Positions 23,987 through 38,100 of a DNA stretch of 64,000 nt are shown here, one piece after another. The position numbers and the translations under genes were made by a program. Position 1 is the first letter of the stretch; every line of letters begins with the position of its first letter. This DNA comes from Casuarina equisetifolia. Taxonomy: Eukaryota; Streptophyta; Magnoliopsida; Fagales; Casuarinaceae. Location of the stretch: the NCBI GenBank assembly GCA_028551475.1, contig CM052355.1, positions 620,001-684,000 on the forward strand, read 5' to 3'. The notes beneath the pieces were generated by a model. It had not been told where the DNA came from. It saw only the letters and a list, made by a program, of their open reading frames with translations, and did no database searches.

Positions 23987-25402
23987 ATGGTCAAGGAGTC
24001 CCAGAGGATAGACCCAGAGAGTGCTGAATTCGAGAAAAGAGAGAAAAGGAAAATAAGGAAACTTGAAGATTGTTGGAAATCTTTAGGAGAAAATAATGAT
24101 ACAGAAGTTAAAATAATGAAATCTGGACGAATAACCCTTGCAAATAGGAACATGGCTAAAGGAAGTATGACCAAGGATAATGTAGCTCAACAGGACAAGG
24201 AGAGAATTGAACAAGAAATCCAAGAAAGTTTATTCCAAGGGCCTACAAGAAATAATGAGAAAAATGAGAGGCTAGAAGAGACAAACAACATTATCTTTAA
24301 GGAGAGCTTCGAACATAAAGGAAAGCATGAATCTTGGAGTAAGGTTGTAGTAGGAGGATTAGCACAAAACGCTCATATGAAATACTAGCCACCGGTATTA
24401 AATGATGGGAAAATTAGAGTTGCCCCTCCTGAGGAAGTTATTGAAGAAGGAAGTAAATTCTATGAAAATTGTGTTGTGGGTTTCTTTTTGGGCTCAAAAT
24501 TACCATTTTCTGTAGTAAAAGGAATTGTAGAAAAGCAATGGGGAAAACAAAGCTTAATAAATATTTCTGCAACAGAGAGTGGTTTCTTCTTCTTTAGATT
24601 TTCTGATAAACAAAAGATGGAGGAAGTATTAGAAGCTGGAGTATGTGATGTGGTAGGAAAACCAATGTTTCTGCAAAAATGGCATAACACTATTAGACTG
24701 TAGAAAGAAAAAATCACATCAATACCAATTTGGATAAAGTTGCATAATGTCCCACATGCTCTATGGGATGAGATTGGTATGAGCTATGTAGCTAGTGCTG
24801 TTGGAAAGCCACTATACATGGATAAAGCTACTAAACATAGACAGAGGATATCATATGCAAAAGTATGTGTTGAAATAGATACAAAGTGTTCTCTACCAAC
24901 TTCATTTGAAATTGACATGGGAAATGGTGCTATTTTTTAGGTAAGAGTGGAGTATTGTTGGCTACCTGAAATATGCAAGAAATGTGATTGCTTTGGACAT
25001 AAGGAGTGTGTTACAAAGAAAAAAGAGATATGGGTTCCAGTACAAAAGCCATTAAGTCAGACGGATAACTATGATGAAGAACATTTGGATAAAGGTAATG
25101 AAGATCAAGTTCATGAGGATCAAGGACATGAGGATATAAGAGATAAGATTGTAAATTCAATAACACATGAAGTTGAACCCACCACAAGTCCAAAGGCCAA
25201 ATTAGAACAAAGCAATAAAGCAAGTGTGAATGGAAGGGGAAACAAAAGGAGTCCTAAAAGGAATACATGTGAGAAGGACAATACCAATAATAGATTTAGT
25301 GTGCTGGAAAATAATCATCAAGAACCAAATGAAGCAAGATGCAATGATATTGTAGGTTTTGAAGGTGTTGAAGGAGAAAACACTATTCCCCCAGACAAAT
25401 GA
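23987..25402 (+). pseudogene. LINE ORF1 protein (DUF4283 / zinc-knuckle type), broken
   Basis: Starts at the ATG at 23987 (MVKESQRIDPESAEFEKREK), with a charged N-terminal region ending at a stop at 24386. The same frame reads on into a DUF4283-like RNA-binding domain (KFYENCVVGFFLGSKLPF, FFFFRFSDKQKMEEVLEAG, KPMFLQKWHNTIRL-stop at 24703, IPIWIKLHNVPHALW, VGKPLYMDKAT). A further stop lies at 24938. A zinc-knuckle-like segment (YCWLPEICKKCDCFGHKEC) and a long acidic tail end at 25400, overlapping the ORF2 start by 4 bp (ATGA), an arrangement seen in plant L1 elements. Three in-frame stops with the frame otherwise kept suggest simple point mutation. Such ORF1 proteins coat the element RNA. Confidence 0.85.
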
Positions 25403-28400
25403 TCATATTCTCATGGAATGTCAGGGGCTTGAATAAAAGCCCTAAACAAAAGGAGGTACGAGAAGTTATCAAGAATGCTAAAGCTGACATTGTCATTCTA
25501 TTAGAACACAAAATAAAAAAAGATAAAGCACAATGGGTGATAGATTCTCTTTTTCCCCAATGGGGGTTTGTCCACAATTATAGAGATAATGAAAATGGAA
25601 GGATTTGGATTACATGGAAAAAGCCACAGCTCAACATCACAGTGCTTAGTAGTTTTAAACAGGTAGTGAATTGTAAAGTGGAAGAGGGACATGAAGTATG
25701 GTACTTATCTGCCATATATGCAGCAAATGCAGCAAATGAACGGAAGGATCTTTGGAGTAACCTCACACAATGTTATAATAGTTATGGAAAGGACACTCAA
25801 TGGCTACTAGTAGGTGATTTTAATACAGTGAGGAATCTAAATGAAAGGGTCAGTGTAGCTAGTAGATGGATAGAAGGAATAGAAGATTTCAACAAGTTCA
25901 TAAGTGATGCAGAACTTATAGAACCAAATTTTGTAGGACCTCTTCTATCATGGACGAACAAAGGTAAAGGAATAGGGTTCAAAGGCAGTAAATTGGATAG
26001 ATGTTTGGTAAACCCTAAATGGTTGCAAAGTAATATGGATTTCTCCATTGAATTTAGTACTCCTGGATTGTCAGATCACAGTCCTTGCACTATCAAGGTG
26101 GGCAATAATAGACCAAGACAGAAAAGGACCTTTAGATTTTTTTAACTTCTGGCAAGACAACCCCCAATTTATGACAATAGTGAAGAATATTTGGCAACAA
26201 AGGGTTGAGGGCACTATAATGTACAGAATAATGATAAAGTTGAAGGAAATGAAAAAAGAGTTGAGAAAGCTAAATAGAGAGGAATTTGGAGAACTACCAA
26301 AGAAAACAGAGGTAGCAAGGAAGTAGCTACAAATAGCACAAGCAAAGCTCTTTGATGACCCTTCAAATACCCAATTGCGCAATGAAGAAAATGAGTGGTT
26401 AATAAGTTACTAATACATAGCAAGCATGAAGAAATACTTCTGAAGCAAAAATCAAGGAATAATTGGCTGAAAGAGGGAGATTGTAATAGTAAAGTCTTTT
26501 TTAGAAGCATGATGAAGAGGAAAGCAAAAAACCACATTGTCAAGCTAGAAATAGATGATGGACAACTCACTGAAGATCCTGAAATGATAAAGAACAAAAT
26601 TCTAAGTTACTATCAAAACTTGCTAGGGAGGGCAAACCAACTTCAACCATCAGAAACAAGATTAAGAGAGTTATTTCCTATGGAAATTCCAGAAGAGATA
26701 AAGAGAAGCCTTATAGCAGATGTTCAAAGAGAAGATATACAAAAGGTCCTTAATACTTTCGGTGATTACAAAGCTCCAGGTCCTGATGGATATAATAGCT
26801 TCTTCTTCAAGAAAGCATGGAGTATTATAGGGAGTGACATAGAAGATGCAGTAATAGCTTTCTTTCAGAAGAGACAGCTACTGTGAAGCATAAATTCTAC
26901 AGTAATCTCCCTTGTCCCTAAGAAAATTAATGCAACCAATATAAAAGACTTTAGACCAATCTCCTGTTGCAATGTGTTGTACAAGATCATATCTAAAATT
27001 ATGGCAGGAAGATTAAGTCTAGCTTTGCCTCATTTCATACATCCTTGTCAGACAGCTTTTGTGCCAGGAAGGAACATTAAGGAAAATATTTTGTTATGTC
27101 AAGAGTTAATACACAATTATCACAAAGATATTCATGGGAAAAGGGTGGCAATTAAGGTTGATATTATGAAAGCATATGATTCAATAGACTGGAATGCAAT
27201 CCTAAATACTCTGAAAGTTTTGAAGTTTCCAAACAAATTTAGATTGCTGATTGAAAGCTGCATCACTATTGTGGGATATTCTGTGAACATCAATGGCTCT
27301 CATACAGGTTTTTTTAAAGGGGCAAAGGGACTTAGACAAGGAGACCCTCTCTCTCCTTTTCTCTTTGTTATTGTGATGGAGATTCTTAACAGAATTATAC
27401 AAAAGAAAGTATCTTCTGGAAGGTTTAAATTTCACTGGAAATGCGCTAAAGAAAAGATCACTCATTTATGCTTTGCTGATGATCTCTTTTTGTTTGCTCA
27501 TGGAGATATTGAGTCTATATTGTGTTTACTAGATGCTATGCAAGAGTTTGAAGATATAACAGGTTTGAAGATGCATCCAGAAAAGTGTCAAATTTTCTTT
27601 TTAGGCTTGTCCGAACAGGAAAAGGCTCTAATACTTGATCATATATTCCTATCCAAGAAGGCCAACTTCCCATAAAATACTTGGGAGTTCCATTGATTAC
27701 TAAAAGACTCTCCAACTTAGATTGTACTATCCTGACAGAAAAGATATTGAGAAGAATTGAAGGTTGGGAGTCTAAGCATATTAGTTATGGGGGGAGACTA
27801 CAGCTAGCAAAAAGTGTTCTGTTCTCATTGCAAACATATTGGATGCAAATTTTTCTATTACCAAAACAGACTCTTTATGAAATTGAAAAAAGGATTAGAA
27901 CTTTCCTTTGGGCAGGTAAATCTAATGGACGATGTGTACGAAAGTGGCATGGAAAGAAGTTTGTTGGCCTAAAATTTCTGGAGGACTAGGTTTGATAGAC
28001 ATTCATACTTGGAATAAGGCGGCAATTGGAAAACTCTTATGGTCTCTTGTGCACCCCAATTCAAACTCTTTATGGGTTAAATGGATGATAACAGAAAATT
28101 TGAAGGAAAGGAATGTATTAGAAGTTGAGATGAAAGGATCACTAGCTTGGAGTTTTAGGAATATTTTACAAGTAAGAAGTGAACTCACACAACTAGTGAT
28201 GGACTCAGAATACAATATTGCCAAAAGTTATGTAGCACTAAGAGAGAACAGAGAAGATGCCAAATGGGCAACACTTGTTTGGAAAGAAGGAGTACCAAAG
28301 CATAATTTTATCTGTTGGATCACTCTGAGAGACAAACTATCCACAGCAGATCGGGTGGCTAAATGGAATAGTTCAGTGGATCTACAATGCAACCTCTGCA

Positions 28401-28789
28401 ATCAAGAAGAAGAATCACATGAATATTTATTTTTTAAGAGCAGGTTCACAAACTACATCTGGAAGGCTTTGTTAGGCATGAATGGATTAACTCGAACAAT
28501 TGAACACTTGAGAGCTGAAATATGTTGGATGATCAAGACTGTTAAAAGGAAGAGCTTTGCAGCAACTCTGCTTAGTATATCTTTCAAGGCCGTATTGTAT
28601 CACATTTGGAGAGAAAGGAATAGAAGAAGATTCAGCAATACAAGTCTAGAAAACTCAACCATTATTGCTAAGATCAAGAAGGATGTGAGAGGGAAGATTT
28701 CATCTACCAGAGCAGTCAAACTTACAAACTGTAATAAATTTTTACAAGAGCTTTGGAACTTGCCAAGTGCAATATTTGAGCTTAGATGA
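25399..28789 (+). pseudogene. LINE ORF2 protein (AP endonuclease, reverse transcriptase, zf-RVT), broken
   Basis: The AP-type endonuclease begins at the ATG at 25399: FSWNVRGLN, the catalytic Glu region ILLEHK, WLLVGDFNTV and LSDHSPC, all apparently kept. A frameshift near 26142 and stops near 26325 and 26400 follow. The RT domain starts around 26760 (FGDYKAPGPDGYN), with a stop at 26884, then DFRPISCCNVLYKIISK, TAFVPGRNI, VDIMKAYDSIDW, GLRQGDPLSPFLF and the active site FADD at 27472-27483. After frameshifts near 27670 and 27950 come IKYLGVPL and a C-terminal zf-RVT region (VPKHNFICWITLRDKLSTAD, CNLCNQEEESHEYLFF). The protein would nick target DNA and copy the element RNA; the lesions rule that out. 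Confidence 0.9.
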
Positions 28790-30489
28790 TGATATATTGT
28801 AATCAAACAATCTTGTAAATTTTTTTTATGAGTGATATATAATTTGACCTTTCACCAAAAATATTTTCATATTTTTTTAAAGAAAGTATCTATCCAGAAA
28901 AGAAGCATTCACGTCAAGGCAATAAAGAAAAGTCCAAGATGGCCCCCTCCTCTGAAAAAGTATCTACTCATCATTCTAAGCCGACAACCTCTGAAATCCC
29001 TTTTTCAGTTTCTCCAACAATACACGATACATCTTCAAAATCAAATTCAAATTCAAACTCAAAAACAAACCGTTGATACACAACGGTCTCTTTGAAATTC
29101 TTGTATATAAGTGATACTTGTATAATCCTCCATATCATCTTTTCATATTTTTTTACAGAAAGTATCTATCCAGAAAAGAAGCATTCACATCAAGACAATA
29201 AAGAAAAGTCCAAGATGGCCCCCTTCTCTGAAAAAGTATCTGCTCATCATTCTAAGCCGACAACCTCTGAAATCCCTTTTTCAGTTTCTCCAACAATACA
29301 CGATACATCTTCAAAATCAAATTCAAATTCAAACTCAAAAACAAACCGTTGATATACAACGGTCTCTTTGAAATTCTTGTATATAAGTGATACTTGTATA
29401 ATCCTCCATATCATCTTTTCATATTTTTTTAAAGAAAGTATCTATCCAGAAAAGATGCATTCACGTCAAGCCAATCAAGAAAAGTCCAAGATGGCCCCCT
29501 CCTCTGAAAAAGTATCTGCTCATCATTCTAAGCTGACAACCTCTGAAATTCATTTTTCAGTTTCTCCAACAATACACGATACACCTTCAAAATCAAATTC
29601 AAATTCAAACTCAAAAACAAACCGTTGATACACAACGGTCTCTTTGAAATTCTTGTAGATAAGTGATACTTGTATAATCCTCCATATCACCTTTTCATAT
29701 TTTTTTAAAGAAAGTATCTATCCAGAAAAGAAGCATTCACGTCAAGGCAATAAAGAAAAGTCCAAGATGGCCCCCTCCTCTGAAAAAGTATCTGCTTCTC
29801 ATTCTAAGCCCACAACCTCTGAAATCCCTTTTTCAGTTTCTCCCACAATACACGATACATCTTCAAAATCAAATTCAAATTCAAACTTAAAAACAAACCG
29901 TTGATACATAACGGTCTCTTTCAAATTCCTGTATATAAGTGATATTTGTATAATCCTCCATATCATCTTTTCATATTTTTTTAAAGAAAGTATCTATCCA
30001 GAAAAGAAGCATTCACGTCAAGCCAATAAAGAAAAGTCCAAGATGGCCCCCTCCTCTGAAAAAGTATATGCTCATCATTCTAAGCCGACAACCTCTGAAA
30101 TCCCTTTTTCAGTTTCTCCAATAATACACGATACATCTTCAAAATCAAATTCAAATTCAAACTCAAAAACAAACCGTTGATACATAACGGTCTCTTTGAA
30201 ATTCTTGTATATAAGTGATACTTGTATAATCCTCCATATCATCTTTTCATATTTTTTTAAAGAAAGTATCTATCCAAAAAAGAAGCATTCACGTCAAGGC
30301 AATAAAGAAAAGTCCAAGATGGCCCCCTCCTCTGAAAAAGTTTCTGCTCCTCATTTTAAGCCGACAACCTCGGAAATCCCTTTTTCAGTTTCTCCAACAA
30401 TACACGATACATCTTCAAAATCAAATTCAAATTCAAACTCAAAAACAAACCGTTGACACACAACGGTCTCTTTGAAATTCTTGTATATA

Positions 30490-33200
30490 AGTGATACTTG
30501 TATAATCCTCCATATCATCTTTTCATATTTTTTTAAAGAAAGTATCTATCCAGAAAAGAAGCATTCACGTCAAGGCAATAAAGAAAAGTCCAAGATGGCC
30601 CCCTCCTCTGAAAAAGTTTCTGCTCCTCATTTTAAGCCGACAACCTCGGAAATTCCTTTTTCAGTTTCTCCAACAATACACGATACATCTTCAAAATCAA
30701 ATTTAAATTCAAACTCAAAAACAAACCGTTGACACACAACGGTCTCTTTGAAATTCTTGTATATAAGTGATACTTGTATAATCCTCCATATCATCTTTTC
30801 ATATTTTTTTAAAGAAAGTATCTATCCAGAAAAGAAGCATTCACGTCAAGACCATAAAGAAAAGTTCAAGATGGCCCCTCCTCTGAAAAAGTATCCTCTC
30901 ATCATTCTAAGCCAACAACCTCTGAAATCCGTTTGTCAGTTTCTCCAGCAATACACGATACATCTTCAAAATAAAATTCAAATTCAAACTCGAAAACAAA
31001 CCGTTGATACACAACGGTCTCTTTGAAATTCCTGTATATAAGTGATACTTGTATAATCCTCCATATCATCTTTTCATATTTTTTTAAAGAAAGTATCTAT
31101 CCAGAAAAAAAGCATTCACGTCAAGACAATAAAGAAAAGTCCAAGATGGCCCCCTCCTCTGAAAAAGTATCTGCTCATCATTCTAAGCCGACAACCTCTG
31201 AAATCCCTTTTTCAGTTTCTCCAATAATACACGATACATCTTCAAAATCAAATTCAAATTCAAACTCAAAAACAAACCGTTGATACATAACGGTCTCTTT
31301 GAAATTCTTGTATATAAGTGATACTTGTATAATCCTCCATATCATCTTTTCATATTTTTTTAAAGAAAGTATCTATCCAAAAAAGAAGCATTCACATCAA
31401 GGCAATAAAGAAAAGTCCAAGATGGCCCCCTCCTCTGAAAAAGTTTCTGCTCCTCATTTTAAGCCGACAACCTCGGAAATCCCTTTTTCAGTTTCTCCAA
31501 CAATACACGATACATCTTCAAAATCAAATTCAAATTCAAACTCAAAAACAAACCGTTGACACACAACGGTCTCTTTGAAATTCTTGTATATAAGTGATAC
31601 TTGTATAATCCTCCATATCATCTTTTCATATTTTTTTAAAGAAAGTATCTATCCAGAAAAGAAGCATTCACGTCAAGGCAATAAAGAAAAGTCCAAGATG
31701 GCCCCCTCCTCTGAAAAAGTTTCTGCTCCTCATTTTAAGCCGACAACCTCGGAAATTCCTTTTTCAGTTTCTCCAACAATACACGATACATCTTCAAAAT
31801 CAAATTCAAATTCAAACTCAAAAACAAACCGTTGATACACAACGGTCTCTTTGAAATTCCTGTATATAAGTGATACTTGTATAATCCTCCATATCATCTT
31901 TTCATATTTTTTTAAAGAAAGTATCTATCCAGAAAAGAAGCATTCACGTCAAGGCAATAAAGAAAAGTCCAAGATGGCCCCCTCCTCTGAAAAAGTTTCT
32001 GCTCCTCATTTTAAGCCGACAACCTCGGAAATTCCTTTTTCAGTTTCTCCAACAATACACGATACATCTTCAAAATCAAATTTAAATTCAAACTCAAAAA
32101 CAAACCGTTGACACACAACGGTCTCTTTGAAATTCTTGTATATAAGTGATACTTGTATAATCCTCCATATCATCTTTTCATATTTTTTTAAAGAAAGTAT
32201 CTATCCAGAAAAGAAGCATTCACGTCAAGACCATAAAGAAAAGTTCAAGATGGCCCCTCCTCTGAAAAAGTATCCTCTCATCATTCTAAGCCAACAACCT
32301 CTGAAATCCGTTTGTCAGTTTCTCCAGCAATACACGATACATCTTCAAAATAAAATTCAAATTCAAACTCGAAAACAAACCGTTGATACACAACGGTCTC
32401 TTTGAAATTCCTGTATATAAGTGATACTTGTATAATCCTCCATATCATCTTTTCATATTTTTTTAAAGAAAGTATCTATCCAGAAAAAAAGCATTCACGT
32501 CAAGACAATAAAGAAAAGTCCAAGATGGCCCCCTCCTCTGAAAAAGTATCTGCTCATCATTCTAAGCCGACAACCTCTGAAATCCCTTTTTCAGTTTCTC
32601 CAATAATACACGATACATCTTCAAAATCAAATTCAAATTCAAACTCAAAAACAAACCGTTGATACATAACGGTCTCTTTGAAATTCTTGTATATAAGTGA
32701 TACTTGTATAATCCTCCATATCATCTTTTCATATTTTTTTAAAGAAAGTATCTATCCAAAAAAGAAGCATTCACATCAAGGCAATAAAGAAAAGTCCAAG
32801 ATGGCCCCCTCCTCTGAAAAAGTTTCTGCTCCTCATTTTAAGCCGACAACCTCGGAAATCCCTTTTTCAGTTTCTCCAACAATACACGATACATCTTCAA
32901 AATCAAATTCAAATTCAAACTCAAAAACAAACCGTTGACACACAACGGTCTCTTTGAAATTCTTGTATATAAGTGATACTTGTATAATCCTCCATATCAT
33001 CTTTTCATATTTTTTTAAAGAAAGTATCTATCCAGAAAAGAAGCATTCACGTCAAGGCAATAAAGAAAAGTCCAAGATGGCCCCCTCCTCTGAAAAAGTT
33101 TCTGCTCCTCATTTTAAGCCGACAACCTCGGAAATTCCTTTTTCAGTTTCTCCAACAATACACGATACATCTTCAAAATCAAATTCAAATTCAAACTCAA
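30490..33200 (+). repeat. Higher-order repeat: two copies of a 5-monomer, 1,379-bp unit
   Basis: Bases about 30490-31820 recur at about 31870-33200, offset 1,379 bp (five monomers, one of them 275 bp). Diagnostic variants repeat in the same order: AAATTTAAATTC at 30700 and 32080; ACCATAAAGAAAAGTTC with ATCCGTTTGTCAG at 30850 and 32230; CCAGAAAAAAAGC at 31100 and 32480; CCAAAAAAGAAGC with CACATCAAGG at 31377 and 32756. I saw no difference within the block by eye. A recent tandem duplication is the simplest reading; an assembly duplication cannot be excluded. Confidence 0.88.
30595..30732 (+). other. Example of the monomer-embedded 45-codon frame
   Basis: In this monomer an ATG in the context CCAAGATGGCC (a good plant initiation context) opens a 45-residue frame that begins MAPSSEKVSAPHF, is rich in Ser, Thr, Lys and Asn, and ends SNSKTNR-stop. 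TATATAA lies about 105 bp upstream (30484-30490) and AATAAA just before the ATG. Most monomers keep the ATG and much of the frame; many others end early at SSK-stop (CAAAATAA) or are frameshifted. No family is recognised, and translation is not shown. The 86-codon frames that include it start at TTG, not ATG. Confidence 0.35.
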
Positions 33201-35154
33201 AAACAAACCGTTGACACACAACGGTCTCTTTGAAATTCTTGTATATAAGTGATACTTGTATAATTCTCCATATCATCTTTTCATATTTTTTTAAAGAAAG
33301 TATCTATCCAGAAAAGAAGCATTCACGTCAAGCCAATAAAGAAAAGTCCAAGATGGCCCCCTCCTCTGAAAAAGTTTCTGCTCCTCATTTTAAGCCGACA
33401 ACCTCGGAAATCCCTTTTTCAGTTTCTCCAACAATACACGATACATCTTCAAAATCAAATTCAAATTCAAACTCAAAAACAAACCGTTGACACACAACGG
33501 TCTCTTTGAAATTCTTGTATATAAGTGATACTTATATAATCCTCCATATCATCTTTTCATATTTTTTTAAAGAAAGTATCTATCCAGAAAAGAAGCATTC
33601 ACGTCAAGGCAATAAAGAAAAGTCCAAGATGGCCCCCTCCTCTGAAAAAGTTTCTGCTCCTCATTTTAAGTCGACAACCTCAGAAATCCCTTTTTCAGTT
33701 TCTCCAACAATACACAATACATCTTTAAAATCAAATTCAAATTCAAACTCAAAAACAAACCGTTGACACACAACGATCTCTTTGAAATTCTTGTATATAA
33801 GCGATACTTGTATAATCCTCCATATCATCTTTTCATATTTTTTTAAAGAAACTATCAATCCAGAAAAGAAGCATTCACGTCAAGCCAATAAAGAAAAGTC
33901 CAAGATGGCCCCCTCCTCTGAAAAAGTATCAGCTCATCATTCTAAGCCGACAACCTCTGAAATTCCTTTTTTAGTTTCTCCAACAATACACGATACATCT
34001 TCAAAATCAAATTCAAATTCAAACTCAAAAACAAACCGTTGATACACAACGATCTCTTTGAAATTCCGGTATATAAGTGATACTTGTATAATCCTCCATA
34101 TCATCTTTTCATATTTTTTTAAAGAAAGTATCTATCCAGAAAAGAAGCATTCACGTCAAGGCAATAAAGAAAAGTCCATGATGGCCCCCTCCTCTGAAAA
34201 AGTATCTGCTCATCATTCTAAGCCGACAACCTCTGAAATCCCTTTTTCAGTTTCTCCAACAATACACGATACATCTTCAAAATAAAATTCAAATTCAAAC
34301 TCAAATACAAACCGTTGATACACAACGGTCTCTTTGAAATTCTTGTATATAAGTGATACTTGTATAATCCTCCATATCACCTTTTCAAGTTTTTTTAAAG
34401 AAAGTATCCATCCAGAAAAGAAACATTCACGTTAAGGCAATAAAGAAAAGTCCAAGATGGCCCCCTCCTCTGAAAAAGTATCTGCTCCTCACTCTAAGCC
34501 GACAACCTCTAAAATCCCTTTTTCAGTTTCTCCAACAATACACGATACATCTTCAAAATCAAATTCAAATTCAAACTCAAAAACAAACCGTTGATACACA
34601 ACGGTCTCTTTGAAATTCCTGTATATAAGTGATACTTGTATAATCCTCCATATCATCTTTTCATATTTTTTTAAAGAAAGTATCTATCCAGAAAAGAAGC
34701 ATTCACGTCAAGGCAATAAAGAAAAGTCGAAGATGGCCCCCTCCTCTCAAAAAGTATCTGCTCATCATTCTAAGCCGACAACCTCTGAAATCCATTTTTC
34801 AGTTTCTCCAACAATACATGATACATCTTAAAAATCAAATTCAAATTCAAACTCAAAAACAAACCGTTGATACACAACGGTCTCTTTGAAATTCCTGTAT
34901 ATAAGTGATACTTGTATAATCCTCCATTTCACCTTTTCATGTTTTTTTAAAGAAAGTATCCATCCAGAAAAGAAGCATTTACATTAAGGCAATAAAGAAA
35001 AGTCCAAGATGGCCCCCTTCTCTGAAAAAGTATCTGCTCATCATTCTAAGCCGACAACCTCTGAAATCCCTTTTTTAGTTTCTCCAACAATACACGATAC
35101 ACCTTCAAAATCAAATTCAAATTCAAACTCAAAAACAAACCGTTGATACACAAC

Positions 35155-38100
35155 GGTCTCTTTGAAATTCTTGTATATAAGTGATACTTGTATAATCCTC
35201 CATATCACCTTTTCATGTTTTTTTAAAGAAAGTATCCATCCAGAAAAGAAACATTCACGTTAAAGCAATAAAGAAAAGTCCAAGATGGCCCCCTCCTCTG
35301 AAAAAGTATCTGCTCCTCACTCTAAGCCGACAACCTCTAAAATCCCTTTTTCAGTTTCCCCAACAATACACGATACATCTTCAAAATCAAATTCAAATTC
35401 AAACTTAAAAACAAACCGTTGATACATAACGGTCTCTTTGAAATTCCTATATATAAGTGATATTTGTATAATCCTCCATATCATCTTTTCATATTTTTTT
35501 AAAGAAAGTATCTATCCAAAAAAGAAGCATTCACGTCAAGCCAATAAAGAAAAGTCCAAGATGGCCTCCTCCTCTGAAAAAGTATCTGCTCATCATTCTA
35601 AGCCGACAACCTCTGAAATCCCTTTTTCAGTTTCTCCAATAATACACGATACATCTTCAAAATCAAATTCAAATTCAAACTCAAAAACAAACCGTTGATA
35701 CATAACGGTCTCTTTGAAATTCTTGTATATAAGTGATACTTGTATAATCCTCCATATCATCTTTTCATATTTTTTTAAAGAAAGTATCTATCCAAAAAAG
35801 AAGCATTCACGTCAAGGCAATAAAGAAAAGTCCAAGATGGCCCCCTCCTCTGAAAAAGTTTCTGCTCCTCATTTTAAGCCGACAACCTCGGAAATCCCTT
35901 TTTCAGTTTCTCCAACAATACACGATACATCTTCAAAATCAAATTCAAATTCAAACTCAAAAACAAACTGTTGACACACAACGGTCTCTTTGAAATTCTT
36001 GTATATAAGTGATACTTGTATAATCCTCCATATCATCTTTTCATATTTTTTTAAAGAAAGTATCTATCCAGAAAAGAAGCATTCACGTCAAGGCAATAAA
36101 GAAAAGTCCAAGATGGCCCCCTCGTCTGAAAAAGTTTCTGCTCCTCATTTTAAGCCGACAACCTCGGAAATCCCTTTTTCAGTTTCTCCAACAATACACG
36201 ATACATCTTCAAAATCAAATTCAAATTCAAACTCAAAAATAAACCGTTGACACACAACGGTCTCTTTGAAATTCTTGTATATAAGTGATACTTATATAAT
36301 CCTCCATATCATCTTTTCATATTTTTTTAAAGAAAGTATCTATCCAGAAAAGAAGCATTCACGTCAAGGCAATAAAGAAAAGTCCAAGATGGCCCCCTCC
36401 TCTGAAAAAGTTTCTGCTCCTCATTTTAAGCCGACAACCTCAGAAATCCCTTTTTCAGTTTCTCCAACAATACACGATACATCTTTAAAATCAAATTCAA
36501 ATTCAAACTCAAAAACAAACCGTTGAGACACAACGATCTCTTTGAAATTCTTGTATATAAGTGATACTTGTATAATCCTCCATATCATCTTTTCATATTT
36601 TTTTAAAGAAAGTATCTATCCAGAAAAGAAGCATTCACGTCAAGCCAATAAAGAAAAGTCCAAGATGGCCCCCTCCTCTGAAAAAGTATCAGCTCATCAT
36701 TCTAAGCCGACAACCTCTGAAATCCCTTTTTTAGTTTCTCCAACAATACACGATACATCTTCAAAATCAAATTCAAATTCAAACTCAAAAACAAACCGTT
36801 GATACACAACGATCTCTTTGAAATTCCGGTATATAAGTGATACTTGTATAATCCTCCATATCATCTTTTCATATTTTTTTAAAGAAAGTATCTATCCAGA
36901 AAAGAAGCATTCACGTCAACGCAATAAAGAAAAGTCCAAGATGGCCCCCTTCTCTGAAAAAGTATCTGCTCATCATGCTAAGCCGACAACGTCTGAAATC
37001 CATTTTTTAGTTTCTCCAACAATACACGATACATCTTCAAAATCAAATTCAAATTCAAATTCAAATTCAAACTCAAAAACAAACCGTTGATACACAACGG
37101 TCTCTTTGAAATTCTTGTATATATGTGATACTTGTATAATCCTCCATATCATCTTTTCATATTTTTTTAAAGAAAGTATCTATCCAGAAAAGAAGCATTC
37201 ACGTCAAGGCAATAAAGAAAAGTCCAAGATGGCGCCCTCCTCTGAAAAAGTATCTGCTCGTCATTCTAAGCCGACAACCTCTGAAATACTTTTTTCAGTT
37301 TCTCCAACAATACACGATACATCTTCAAAATCAAATTCAAATTCAAAGTCAAAAACAAACCGTTGATAACAACGATCTCTTTGAAATTCCTGTATATAAG
37401 TGATACTTGTATAATCCTCCATATCATCTTTTCATATTTTTCTAAAGAAAGTATCTATCCAGAAAGGAAGCATTCACGTCAAGGCAATAAAGAAAAGTCC
37501 AAGATGGCCCCCTCCTCTGAAAAAGTATCTGCTCATCATTCTAAGCCGACAACCACTGAAATCCCTGTTTCAGTTTCTCCAACAATACACGATACATCTT
37601 CAAAATCAAATTCAAATTCAAATTCTTGTATATAAGTGATACTTGTATAATCCTCCATATCATCTTTTCATATTTTTTTTAAAGAAAGTATCTATCCAAA
37701 AAAGAAGCAATCACGTCAAGACAATAAAGAAAAGTTCAAGATCGCCCCCTCCTCTGAAAAAGTATCCTCTCATCATTCTAAGCCGACAACCTCTGAAATC
37801 CCTTTTTCAGTTTCTCCAACAATACACAATACATCTTCAAAATAACATTCAAATTCAAACTCAAAAACAAACCGTTGATACACAACGGTCTCTTTGAAAT
37901 TCCTGTATATAAGTGATACTTGTATAATCCTCCATATCATCTTTTCATATTTTTTTAAAGAAAGTATCTATCCAGAAAAGAAGCATTCACGTCAAGGCAA
38001 TAAAGAAAAGTCCAAGATGGCCCCCTCCTTTGAAAAAGTATCTGCTCATCATTCTAAGCCGACAACCTCTAAAATACCTTTTTCAGTTTCTCCAACAATA

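Larger units (their letters stand above)
22878..28863 (+). mobile_element. L1-type LINE (non-LTR retrotransposon), about 6 kb, decayed
   Basis: The insertion is flanked by the 14-bp direct repeat TTTTCATATTTTTT (22864-22877 and 28864-28877), which belongs to the satellite monomer, so the element sits inside one monomer. It has a long 5' region (22878-23986) with an antisense 5S rRNA segment, ORF1 (23987-25402), ORF2 (25399-28789) and a short 3' end closing in TTTCACCAAAAATA. Both ORFs carry stops and frameshifts. It is full length in layout and therefore probably not 5' truncated. The T-rich insertion site fits L1-type endonuclease preference. Confidence 0.93.
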
